A stretch of 64,000 nucleotides of DNA from Kumtagia sp963820075 (GTDB lineage Bacteria > Pseudomonadota > Alphaproteobacteria > Rhizobiales > Rhizobiaceae), in assembly GCA_963820075.1 (NCBI GenBank), contig CAWFYS010000020.1:1-64000 (forward strand). The letters run 5' to 3'. This document shows, piece after piece, positions 26,080 to 33,555 of this stretch. The notes under the pieces were generated by a model. The model was not told the DNA's origin. It saw nothing but the letters and a program-made list of their open reading frames with translations, and searched no databases. The position numbers and the translations under genes are program-made. Each line of letters opens with the position of its first letter. Position 1 is the stretch's first letter.

Positions 26080-27860
26080 GCCACCGCCTCCATCGCCGAC
26101 GTTCGCCCCGCCAGAAACGCACGCCAGCCGCCATGCTCGGTGATGTCGGCGGCGCCGGCCAACCCATGCGCCTCGCACAGGAAGCCCTTCACCGTCGTGC
26201 CGTCTTCCAACTCCACCGTGCCGATGCAGAGCGGCGACGGCACGCCCGCGATGAAATCGCCGAACCGCCCGGCGGGCAGCGCCCATATTTCGAGGGGGAT
26301 CGCCGCGCCGCCCGTTCGCCTGACGAGACCGGGCCGCGCCGGCGGACCGCCGGCCAGTGCGTACAAGCGGTAGGCGGGCGCCGTGCGGCAGGCGCGAATG
26401 AGGCGCGCGCCGCGCCCGGTCAGTTCGCGGTTGAGAGGCAGGCCGGACATATGCGCGCCGCACACGGCCAGCGCGATCTCACCGGCGCCGGCTGCCAATG
26501 GAAGATCCGGCATGGCCGGCCGCGCCCAATCCGTCGCGCCCATGCGGCCGGCTTCGAGACGCGCGGCGAGCGAGGCGCACAGCGCGTCGCGGCCCGCCGG
26601 AGCAAGCAGCGTGGCGCTGCCGGGCCGGCCGTCGGCCCGCTCGCCGGTCGGCACGGCAATGCCGCACAGATCGAGCAGATTGACGAAGTTGGTATAGGTG
26701 CCGAGCCGCGCGTTCGGCCCGATCGGATCGGCGGCGATTTCCGCCAGCGTCACGAAGCAGGAAATCGTCGGCACGCAGAGCGCGTCGACCTCGGCCAGGA
26801 TGGCGTCGCAGTCGCGCCGCAGCGCCTTCAGCCGGTAAATCCCCTCGAAGGCGTCGACGGCGCTGAGCTTGAGCCCCGGCGTCAGGATGGCGCGGGTCGT
26901 CGGATGCAGGGTCTGCGGCGCCTCGGCCAGCCTCCCGCCGACGGCGGCTACCCGCTCGGCCAGCCATGCGCCCTCGTAGAGCATGCGCGCGACCGCGTAG
27001 AAGGGGCCGAAATCGATCTCGCGCACCGTCGCGCCGAGCCTTTCAAGCGTCTGGCGGAAATGCGCCTGCTGCGCCGTGTCGCCGAAAGTCTCCAGCGTCG
27101 CGTGATCCGGCACGCCGATCCGGAAGGACGGCGTGTCGAAGAGCGCGCCGGGCACGACATGACGCGAATAGGCGTCGGCCGAGTCGTAGCCTGCCGCGAT
27201 GCCGTAGATGTCCCAGGCATCGGCAACGGTCATGGCGAAAATCGATGCCGTGTCGAGCGTGCGGCAGGCCGGCACGACGCCGGTCGCCGACAGCGCGCCG
27301 AGCGTTGGCTTCAGCCCGACTATGCCGTTCAACGCCGCGGGCACGCGGCCGGAGCCGGCCGTGTCGGTGCCGAGCGCGAAGGCCGCGATGCCGCGCGCCA
27401 CCGCGACAGCCGAGCCGGAGGACGAGCCGCCCGGCACGATTGCCGGGTCGAGCGCATTGAGCGGCACGGGGTAAGGCGTGCGCACGCCGACAAGGCCGGT
27501 GGCGAACTGGTCGAGATTGGTCTTGCCGAGCGGGATCGCGCCTGCGTCACGCAGCCGCGCCACGACGAAAGCATCCGTCTCGGCAGTGTAGGAAAAATCC
27601 GGGCATGCGGCGGTGGTCGGCATGCCGGCCACGTCGATATTGTCCTTGACCGCGAAGGGAATGCCCCAGAGCGGCTGCCCGCGAAATTCGAGCGCGCGCG
27701 CGGCCTCGATCGCCTCGTGCCGCGCCTCATGGATGAAAATGCCGGGATCGGCCGCTGCGTCGAGCCGGCGGAAGGCCTCGGCAAGCACGGCTTCGGGACG
27801 CAGCCCGTCGGCGTAGGCCTGCCGCAACGCGTCCAAAGTGAAAGGCAGTTCCTCGATCAT
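26076..27860 (-). CDS. atzF: allophanate hydrolase
   Basis: From MIEELPFTLDALRQAYADG (27860) the protein has 594 aa; an open frame to 28001 crosses the promoter and is unlikely. The amidase-signature domain (about 1-440) has Lys72 (FAVKDNIDVAG), cis-Ser146 (PGGSSSGSAVAVARG) and nucleophile Ser170 (GTDTAGSGRVPAALNG). Spacings of 74 and 24 residues match what I recall for AtzF. The C-terminal domain (about 465-590) with CGAHMSGLPLNREL and GVPSPLCIGTVELEDG is the extra domain of true allophanate hydrolases. It splits allophanate into two ammonia and CO2. It is divergent from the LysR gene and is the first gene of the minus-strand group. Confidence 0.92.
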   Translation of the reverse strand: MIEELPFTLDALRQAYADGLRPEAVLAEAFRRLDAAADPGIFIHEARHEAIEAARALEFRGQPLWGIPFAVKDNIDVAGMPTTAACPDFSYTAETDAFVVARLRDAGAIPLGKTNLDQFATGLVGVRTPYPVPLNALDPAIVPGGSSSGSAVAVARGIAAFALGTDTAGSGRVPAALNGIVGLKPTLGALSATGVVPACRTLDTASIFAMTVADAWDIYGIAAGYDSADAYSRHVVPGALFDTPSFRIGVPDHATLETFGDTAQQAHFRQTLERLGATVREIDFGPFYAVARMLYEGAWLAERVAAVGGRLAEAPQTLHPTTRAILTPGLKLSAVDAFEGIYRLKALRRDCDAILAEVDALCVPTISCFVTLAEIAADPIGPNARLGTYTNFVNLLDLCGIAVPTGERADGRPGSATLLAPAGRDALCASLAARLEAGRMGATDWARPAMPDLPLAAGAGEIALAVCGAHMSGLPLNRELTGRGARLIRACRTAPAYRLYALAGGPPARPGLVRRTGGAAIPLEIWALPAGRFGDFIAGVPSPLCIGTVELEDGTTVKGFLCEAHGLAGAADITEHGGWRAFLAGRTSAMEAVA

Positions 27861-27919
27861 CGGCTGCTTCTGACGCACCGCCGGGCATGAAAGTCCGTCC
27901 GGCCGCTCAACAATGCAGC

Positions 27920-27972
27920 TTTTTGCGTTGGCAAAAAATGCTATTAATTCACCAATGCGTTGCAAAAAATGC
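27920..27972. promoter_or_regulatory. putative LysR operator in the divergent atzF-lysR region
   Basis: In the 132 bp between the divergent starts is an inverted repeat TTTTTGC-GTTG-GCAAAAA (27920-27937). The core TGCGTTGGCAAAAAATGC (27924-27941) recurs as TGCGTTGCAAAAAATGC (27956-27972), 32 bp apart, about three helical turns. LysR-type proteins bind such paired sites beside their own gene. The second site ends 20 bp before the lysR start, so autorepression is plausible. Confidence 0.6.
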
Positions 27973-27992
27973 ACCACCCGAGAGAATCCGCC

Positions 27993-28904
27993 ATGCGACA
28001 TCTTCAGACGTTCCGGCTGATCGAGGCGGTCGCGCGCGCCGGCTCGATGCGCAAGGCGGCCGAGGACATGAACATCACCGCCTCGGCGCTAAACCGCCGC
28101 ATCAACCGCTTCGAGGAGGAATTCGGCACCGAACTTTTCGAGCGGTTGCCGAGCGGGGTCAGGCTCAATCCAGCCGGCGAACTCGTGCTGCACCACTACC
28201 GCGCCACGCTTTCGGACCTTTCGCGCGTCCAGAGTCATGTCGCGGACCTCAGGGGCGAGCGGCGCGGCCATGTTTCGATCGCCTGCTCGCAGGCGCTGCT
28301 GCCATATTTCCTGCCGCAGCAGATCGCGCGCTATCGCGCCGAGCATCCCGGCGTGACGTTTTCCGTCAATGTGCGCGACCGCGCCCAGGCCGAGCTGGAG
28401 CTGGCGTCCTACTCCAGCGACCTGGCGCTGGTGTTCGAGCCGGTCTATCTGGTCGATTTCCAGGTAGTCCACGCCATCCCGCAGGCGGTGAACGTGGTGA
28501 TGCGCGCCGACCACCCGCTGGCGCGCAAATCGGAGCTCAGGCTGCGCGACTGTCTCGACACGCCGCACATCGCGCCCGCCGCCAAATATGGCGTGCGCCA
28601 CCTGCTGGACTTCGCGGCGCGGCGCGGCTCGCGGCGGGTGGCGCCGGTGATCGAGACGGAGAGCTTCGAACTTATCCGCCACTACGTGCTGCACGAGCGG
28701 GTGATCGGCTTCCAGATTCCGATCGGCCTGCATGGCTTTGGCGACCCGGCGCTGGTCTTCAGTCCGATTTCGGAGCGTGACCTGCCGCCCGGCACCCTCA
28801 TTCTCGGCCAGATGCGCGGCCGCGCGCTGCCCGTCGCCTCGGCGCGCTTCGCCATGCAGCTCGCGGTGGCACTAAAGGAGTATGAAGCCGCCTTCACCGG
28901 CTGA
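27993..28904 (+). CDS. LysR family transcriptional regulator
   Basis: Starting at MRHLQTFRLIEAVARAGSM (27993, GAGAG ribosome site upstream) the protein has 303 aa; an ATG at 27960 is possible. The N-terminal winged helix shows RKAAEDMNITASALNRRINR and FGTELFERLPSGVRLNPAGE. The effector domain begins GHVSIACSQALLPYFLPQQ. It is divergent from atzF and the importer locus, the usual arrangement for a regulator controlling its neighbour in response to a pathway metabolite. The inducer is unknown. Paired repeats lie in the shared promoter. Confidence 0.92.
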   Translation: MRHLQTFRLIEAVARAGSMRKAAEDMNITASALNRRINRFEEEFGTELFERLPSGVRLNPAGELVLHHYRATLSDLSRVQSHVADLRGERRGHVSIACSQALLPYFLPQQIARYRAEHPGVTFSVNVRDRAQAELELASYSSDLALVFEPVYLVDFQVVHAIPQAVNVVMRADHPLARKSELRLRDCLDTPHIAPAAKYGVRHLLDFAARRGSRRVAPVIETESFELIRHYVLHERVIGFQIPIGLHGFGDPALVFSPISERDLPPGTLILGQMRGRALPVASARFAMQLAVALKEYEAAFTG

Positions 28905-29053
28905 ACCAACAGCTCCTGCGTCCGCCCTGCTCGGAAAACCGGCCGCGCCACGCCAAATCGATGCCATCGATTGTCGTGTTTCTCGCCGAACTTCCATCAA
29001 CCGGGATGGATCAGGTCGATCCGCAACGCTATGGTATGAAATCAGTGCCTTCG

Positions 29054-29078
29054 ATCAACCAAGGACAGGGTGGTTGAT
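29054..29078 (+). promoter_or_regulatory. inverted repeat immediately upstream of the ccoN start
   Basis: ATCAACCA (29054-29061) and TGGTTGAT (29071-29078) are perfect complements around nine bases that hold the Shine-Dalgarno-like AGGACAGGG. The ATG follows directly at 29079. If formed in mRNA, this hairpin would hide the ribosome site. As DNA it could be an operator. It does not match an Fnr/FixK box, and no such box was found here. Confidence 0.45.
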
Positions 29079-30734
29079 ATGGTCTCGCAGCTCACCCTCG
29101 GCGAACGCCACCTCGCAATCGTCGTCCTCATTCTTGTCGCGCTTGCCGGGCTTGCCATGGCCGTAGCCGGGCGCGCCGATCCCATGGGCGTGCACGGGCT
29201 CATCGTCATGGTGGCGAGCGCGGGTCTCCTTTTCGCAATGCTGGCGGCGTTGTTCGCGCCGGAGCCCTCCCCTGAACAATTTTCCCGCTATTACGATGAT
29301 CCGACCAAGGCCGGCATCGTGCTTTCGATGATCTGGGCCGTGGTCGGCATGGCCGTCGGCGTGTGGGTCGCCGCGCTGCTCGCCTGGCCGGACCTGACCT
29401 TCGACGCGGCCTGGGCGAGCTTCGGGCGCCTGCGGCCCGTCCACACGTCCGGCGTCATCTTCGGCTTCGGCGGCAACGCGCTGATCGCCACGTCCTTCCA
29501 TGTCCTGCAGCGCACGTCGCGCGCACGCCTGCCCGACCAGTTCAGCCCCTGGTTCGTGCTCATCGGCTACAACCTGTTTTGCGTGCTGGCCGCGAGCGGC
29601 TACCTGATGGGCCTCACCCAGTCCAAGGAATATGCCGAGCCGGAATGGTATGCCGACATCTGGCTGGTGATCGTCTGGGTCGTCTATTTCCTGATCTACA
29701 TCCGCACGCTGGCACGGCGGAAGGAACCGCACATCTACGTCGCCAACTGGTACTACATGGCGTTCATCCTGGTCGTGGCGGTGCTGCACATCGTCAACAA
29801 CCTCGCCGTTCCGGTGTCGTTCGGCCACGCCAAGAGCTATTCGCTGTTCTCCGGCGTGCAGGATGCGATGACGCAGTGGTGGTACGGCCACAATGCCGTG
29901 GCCTTCTTCCTGACCGCCGGCTTCCTCGGGATGCTGTACTACTACCTGCCGAAGCGGGCCGGCCGGCCGATCTTCTCCTATCGGCTGTCGATCATCAGCT
30001 TCTGGGGCATCACCTTCATGTATATGTGGGCGGGCTCGCACCACCTGCACTATACGGCGCTGCCGCAATGGGTGCAGACGCTCGGCATGACCTTTTCGCT
30101 GGTGCTGCTGGTGCCGTCCTGGGCGTCGGCCGGCAACGCGCTCGCCACGCTCAACGGCGCCTGGGACAAGGTGCGCGACGACGCCACGCTGCGCTTCATG
30201 ATGGTGGCCGCCGTCTTCTACGGCCTGTCCACCTTCGAGGGCTCGTTCATGGCGATCCGCGCCGTCAATTCGCTGTCGCACTACACCGACTGGACCGTCG
30301 GCCATGTCCATGCCGGCGCGCTCGGCTGGGTGGCGATGATCACCTTCGGTTCGATCTATGCGCTGGTGCCGTGGATGTGGAAGCGTGAGGCGATGTACTC
30401 GCCGAAGCTGGTCGAGGTGCACTTCTGGTTGGCGCTTTCCGGCACCATCATCTACGTCTTCTCGATGTGGAATTCGGGCATCATCCAGGGCCTGATGTGG
30501 CGCACCTACAATGAGAGCGGCACGCTCGCCTTTTCCTTCATCGACTCGCGTCGTCGCCATGCACCCCTACTATATCGCGCGAACCTTCGGCGGCCTGCTG
30601 TTCCTGCTCGGCGCGATCGTCGGCCTCTACAATGTCTGGATGACGATCCGGGCCGCTCGCATTGGGGAGACGGCAAGCCGAAAGCACCGCCGACATCCCA
30701 GCCACCGCGCAGCGCGATGCAGCCGGGAGAGTGA
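29079..30734 (+). CDS. ccoN: cbb3-type cytochrome c oxidase subunit I (two compensating indels near the C terminus)
   Basis: The protein has 551 aa from ATG 29079 (GTG 29070 is the alternative). The heme-copper core is clear: RPVHTSGVIFGFGGNALIA, YGHNAVAFFLTAGFLGMLYY, MYMWAGSHHLHYTALPQW and TVGHVHAGALGWVAMITFGS, carrying the His ligands for hemes b and CuB. Near the end an extra C at about 30548 shifts the frame, so the conserved VVAMHPYYIARTFGGLLFLL lies in another frame. A missing base near 30655 brings reading back to SHWGDGKPKAPPTSQPPRSA and TGA at 30734. As written, some 35 residues of the last helix are garbled. It is the catalytic subunit of the high-affinity terminal oxidase used under low oxygen. 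Confidence 0.88.
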   Translation: MVSQLTLGERHLAIVVLILVALAGLAMAVAGRADPMGVHGLIVMVASAGLLFAMLAALFAPEPSPEQFSRYYDDPTKAGIVLSMIWAVVGMAVGVWVAALLAWPDLTFDAAWASFGRLRPVHTSGVIFGFGGNALIATSFHVLQRTSRARLPDQFSPWFVLIGYNLFCVLAASGYLMGLTQSKEYAEPEWYADIWLVIVWVVYFLIYIRTLARRKEPHIYVANWYYMAFILVVAVLHIVNNLAVPVSFGHAKSYSLFSGVQDAMTQWWYGHNAVAFFLTAGFLGMLYYYLPKRAGRPIFSYRLSIISFWGITFMYMWAGSHHLHYTALPQWVQTLGMTFSLVLLVPSWASAGNALATLNGAWDKVRDDATLRFMMVAAVFYGLSTFEGSFMAIRAVNSLSHYTDWTVGHVHAGALGWVAMITFGSIYALVPWMWKREAMYSPKLVEVHFWLALSGTIIYVFSMWNSGIIQGLMWRTYNESGTLAFSFIDSRRRHAPLLYRANLRRPAVPARRDRRPLQCLDDDPGRSHWGDGKPKAPPTSQPPRSAMQPGE

Positions 30735-30740
30735 CCGACC

Positions 30741-31475
30741 ATGCCCGAATTTCCACCGCAAGCTCGAACGCAGCGCCATCGGCTTCGTGCTGGCCATCAT
30801 CGGCGTGTCGGCAATCGGCGGCTTCGTCGAGATCGCCCCGCTCTTCACCATCGACGAGACGGTGGAGGACGCGCCCGACATGCGCGTCTACACGCCGCTC
30901 GAGCTTGCCGGCCGCAACATCTACATCCGAGAGGGCTGCTACGCCTGTCACAGCCAGATGATCCGCACATTGCGCGACGAGGTCGAGCGCTACGGTCCGT
31001 ATTCGCTGGCGGTCGAATCCAAATACGATCACCCCATGCTCTGGGGATCGAAGCGCACCGGCCCGGACCTCGCGCGCCTCGGCGACAAATATTCCGATGC
31101 CTGGCATGTCGCCCATCTCATCAATCCGCGCGATGTCGTGCCGGAATCGGTGATGCCGAAATATGGCTGGCTGCAGCGCAACGCCGCTGCAGGATCGACG
31201 ATCTCGGCGAACATCTCGCGGCGCAGCGTACGGTCGGCGTGCCGTATACGGATGCGATGATCGAGAATGCGACTAACGACGCTTACGGGCAGGCTTCGCC
31301 GGACAGCAACGCCGCCGCCGGAGTCACCGAGCGCTACGGCGAGGCGACGCAGGTCCGTGCCTTCGACGGCGACCCATCGCTGCTCACCGAGATGGATGCG
31401 GTCGTCGCCTATCTGCAGATTCTCGGCCGGCTGACCGATGCGGCGCATCGGCGGTCCGCCTCGGCGAAGGAGTAG
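30741..31475 (+). pseudogene. ccoO: cbb3-type oxidase subunit II (monoheme cytochrome c), two indels
   Basis: ATG 30741 lies six bases after the ccoN stop. An extra T at about 30751 breaks MPEF-HRKLERSAIGFVLAI. The middle frame holds the membrane anchor, the heme c motif CYACHSQM, and the conserved YGPYSLAVESKYDHPMLWGS and KRTGPDLARLGDKYSD. A missing base near 31190 shifts to IDDLGEHLAAQRTVGVPYTD and MDAVVAYLQILGR, ending TAG 31473-31475. Corrected length is about 244 aa, normal. All functional residues survive, so this is either very recent damage or a sequence error. Confidence 0.85.
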
Positions 31476-31479
31476 GACG

Positions 31480-31650
31480 ATGGAAGTCGACCATCAGTCC
31501 GTCGTCGGCTTCGCCAAGAGCTGGGGGCTCTTCTATCTGATCGCGCTGGCGATCATTGTTCTGATCTACGCATTCTGGCCGTCGAACCGGAAGCGCTTCG
31601 ACCGTGCCAAGAAAAGCATTCTCGACAAGGACGACAAGCCGAAGAGGTAG
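31480..31650 (+). CDS. ccoQ: cbb3-type oxidase small subunit CcoQ/FixQ
   Basis: The protein has 56 aa, starts MEVDHQSVVGFAKSWGLFYL and has one membrane span (LIALAIIVLIYAF) followed by WPSNRKRFDRAKKSILDKDD, the usual basic then acidic tail. It is intact, four bases after ccoO and four before ccoP. CcoQ stabilises the oxidase complex, especially when oxygen is present. Confidence 0.92.
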   Translation: MEVDHQSVVGFAKSWGLFYLIALAIIVLIYAFWPSNRKRFDRAKKSILDKDDKPKR

Positions 31651-31654
31651 GACC

Positions 31655-32537
31655 GTGGACATTGGCAAGCCCGATCCCGTCACCGGGCAAATGACCACCG
31701 GGCACGAGTGGAACGGCATCGAGGAACTCGATACGCCGGTGCCGAAGGTGGTGCTGTTTTTCCTGGCGGCGAGTACGCTGTTTCGCCGTCGTCTACTGGA
31801 TCCTGATGCCGGCCTGGCCGCTCGGCTGGACCTACACGAAGGGCCTCCTCGGCATCGATCAGCGCGAGGTGGTGGCCAGTCAGGTCGAGAGCGCGGCCGC
31901 GGCGCGCGCCGTCTGGACCGACAGGGTCGCCGCGATGAGCTTCGCCGAGGTGGAAGCCGACGAGACGTTGATGCGCGATGTTCGGGAGACCGGCCGCACG
32001 CTGTTCGTCGACAATTGCGCGGCCTGTCACGGCATCAACGCCACCGGCGGACCGGGCTTCCCCGACCTCGCCGCCAAGGCCTGGCTGTGGGGCGGCGATG
32101 CCGAAACGATCGCCGAGACGATCCGCGTCGGCATCAATTCGACCAATGAGAATACCCGCGTGTCGCAGATGCTGGCGTTCGGCCGGGACGGCGTCCTCGA
32201 CCGCGAGCAAGATCGCGGCCGTCGTCGATTACGTCCTGTCCTTGTCCGGACAGCCCCCGGAAGGAGCCGATGCGGAACGCGCTGAAGGCGGGCCAGGAGG
32301 TTTTCGCGGCGAATTGCGTGGTCTGCCATGGCGAGAGACGGCAAGGGCAAGCAGGATGTCGGCGCGCCGGACCTGACGGACGGCCACTGGATCTACGGCG
32401 GCGACAGGCAATCCATCTACACGACCATCTATTCGGGGCGGCAGGGACATATGCCGAACTGGGGCGGACGGCTCTCGCCGCTCGATATCAAGATTCTCGC
32501 CATCTACGTCCACACGCTGAACGGGGGCGCCAAATGA
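31655..32537 (+). pseudogene. ccoP: cbb3-type oxidase subunit III (diheme cytochrome c), four extra bases
   Basis: The GTG start at 31655 gives VDIGKPDPVTGQMTTGHEWN and ELDTPVPKVVLFFLAAST. Four single-base insertions are inferred near 31778 (T), 32206 (G), 32280 (G) and 32336 (A). Between them the frames read YWILMPAWPLGWTYTKGLLG, heme motif CAACHGINATGGPGFPDLAA, KIAAVVDYVLSLSGQPPEGA, second heme motif CVVCHGE, and GHMPNWGGRLSPLDIKILAI. Removing the four bases gives exactly 292 aa, the expected length. Both CxxCH sites and the membrane anchor are present. It passes electrons from cytochrome c to CcoO and CcoN. Confidence 0.85.
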
Positions 32538-32753
32538 GTGTCCGAACCGGTGCGGGAAACGCGGCTACGCGCCGCGTCGCGGATCAATTGGAAGCTTGTG
32601 TCCCTGACGATCGTCACGGCGTGCATTGTTCTGGTGGCCGTGGCGAACGCGCATCTGGTCTATGTCGCCGTCGCTTCGCAACCCGACTGCGTGCCGCATG
32701 CGAAGGATGGCGGCGAGCCCGGCACATTCAAGGCGGCGAAGCCCGCCTGCTGA
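32538..32753 (+). CDS. small cbb3-associated membrane protein of unknown function
   Basis: The open frame starts with GTG directly after the ccoP stop (an out-of-frame ATG at 32534 overlaps that stop). It encodes 71 aa: SEPVRETRLRAASRINWKLV, a hydrophobic span (VSLTIVTACIVLVAVANAHLV) and a short tail with two cysteines (QPDCVPHAKDGG ... AKPAC). I recognise similar small proteins in rhizobial genomes but no assigned function. It occupies the place where ccoG or ccoH normally begins. The overlapping ATG suggests the true start may be obscured by an indel. Confidence 0.55.
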   Translation: MSEPVRETRLRAASRINWKLVSLTIVTACIVLVAVANAHLVYVAVASQPDCVPHAKDGGEPGTFKAAKPAC

Positions 32754-32767
32754 CGAGGGAGAACGGC

Positions 32768-33555
32768 ATGGGTGCGATCGATCGTCCGGACACCGCCGTC
32801 CCGCCGCTTGCGGCAAGGCGCCGGCGCAACCTGCCCGCGAGCGCCGCCTTCGACTGGCTGAAAGCAGGCTGGCGCGATCATGGCCGTGCAACCCGGCTCA
32901 AGCCTCGCCTATGGCCTGGCGGTTTTCATCGTTTCGGCTCATCATCGTCTGGGGCCTGTTCGCGCTCGGCCTCGATTATATCCTGTTTCCGGCACTGGCC
33001 GGCTTCATGGTGGTCGGACCGCTGATTGCCATCGGGCTCTACCAGAAGAGCCGCGCCATCGAGACCGGCACCCCGGTAAGCCTGCGCCGGATGGTGTTCG
33101 TCAAGGCCGAGTCCGGCGCGCAGGTGTGGTTCACGGGCGCCATCCTTTGCCTGCTGATGCTGGTGTGGATGCGGGCGGCGGTCATCATCTACGCCCTGTT
33201 CTTCGGGCTGCGGGAATTCCCCGGCCTCGACCACGTCGCGGCCATGCTGTTCACCACGCCGGAAGGCTGGGGCATGCTGCTGGTCGGAACGGTCGTCGGC
33301 GGGCTGTTCGCCGCCTTCTCCTTCGCCATCAGCACTTTCGCCGTTCCGATGCTGCTCGACGAGAAGGTCGACGCCTTTACCGCCATGGGCACCAGCATCT
33401 CGCTGGTCTGGAACAACCTGCCGGTGATGATCGCCTGGGGAGCGATCGTGCTTGTCCTGTTCCTGGTGTGCGTGGCGACCGGGCTACTGGGGCTGATCGT
33501 CGTGTTCCCGCTGCTGGGACACGCGACCTGGCACAGCTACAGGGCAATCAGATGA
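32768..33555 (+). pseudogene. DUF2189 membrane protein, two extra bases
   Basis: ATG 32768 reads MGAIDRPDTAVPPLAARRRR and AFDWLKAGWRD. An extra C near 32878 shifts to MAVQPGSSLAYGLAVFIVSA, and another near 32939 shifts to IIVWGLFALGLDYILFPALA. The rest reads FMVVGPLIAIGLYQKSRAIE and STFAVPMLLDEKVDAFTAMG to TGA 33555. The corrected length is 261 aa with about six membrane spans, a DUF2189 protein. Such proteins occur in proteobacterial respiratory clusters, but function is unknown. It overlaps the ccoI start by ATGA, which argues for a role in cbb3 assembly; this is inference. Confidence 0.75.

Noticed and set aside
26080..26463. N-terminal extension of the oxygenase to 26463
   Set aside because: The extra residues are the shadow of atzF; the ATG at 26079 overlaps the atzF stop and begins the family-like sequence.
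28960..29080. Fnr/FixK box (TTGAT-N4-ATCAA) upstream of ccoN
   Set aside because: ATCAA half-sites occur near 28996 and 29054, but no matching TTGAT half at the correct spacing; only the outward ATCAACCA/TGGTTGAT repeat is present.
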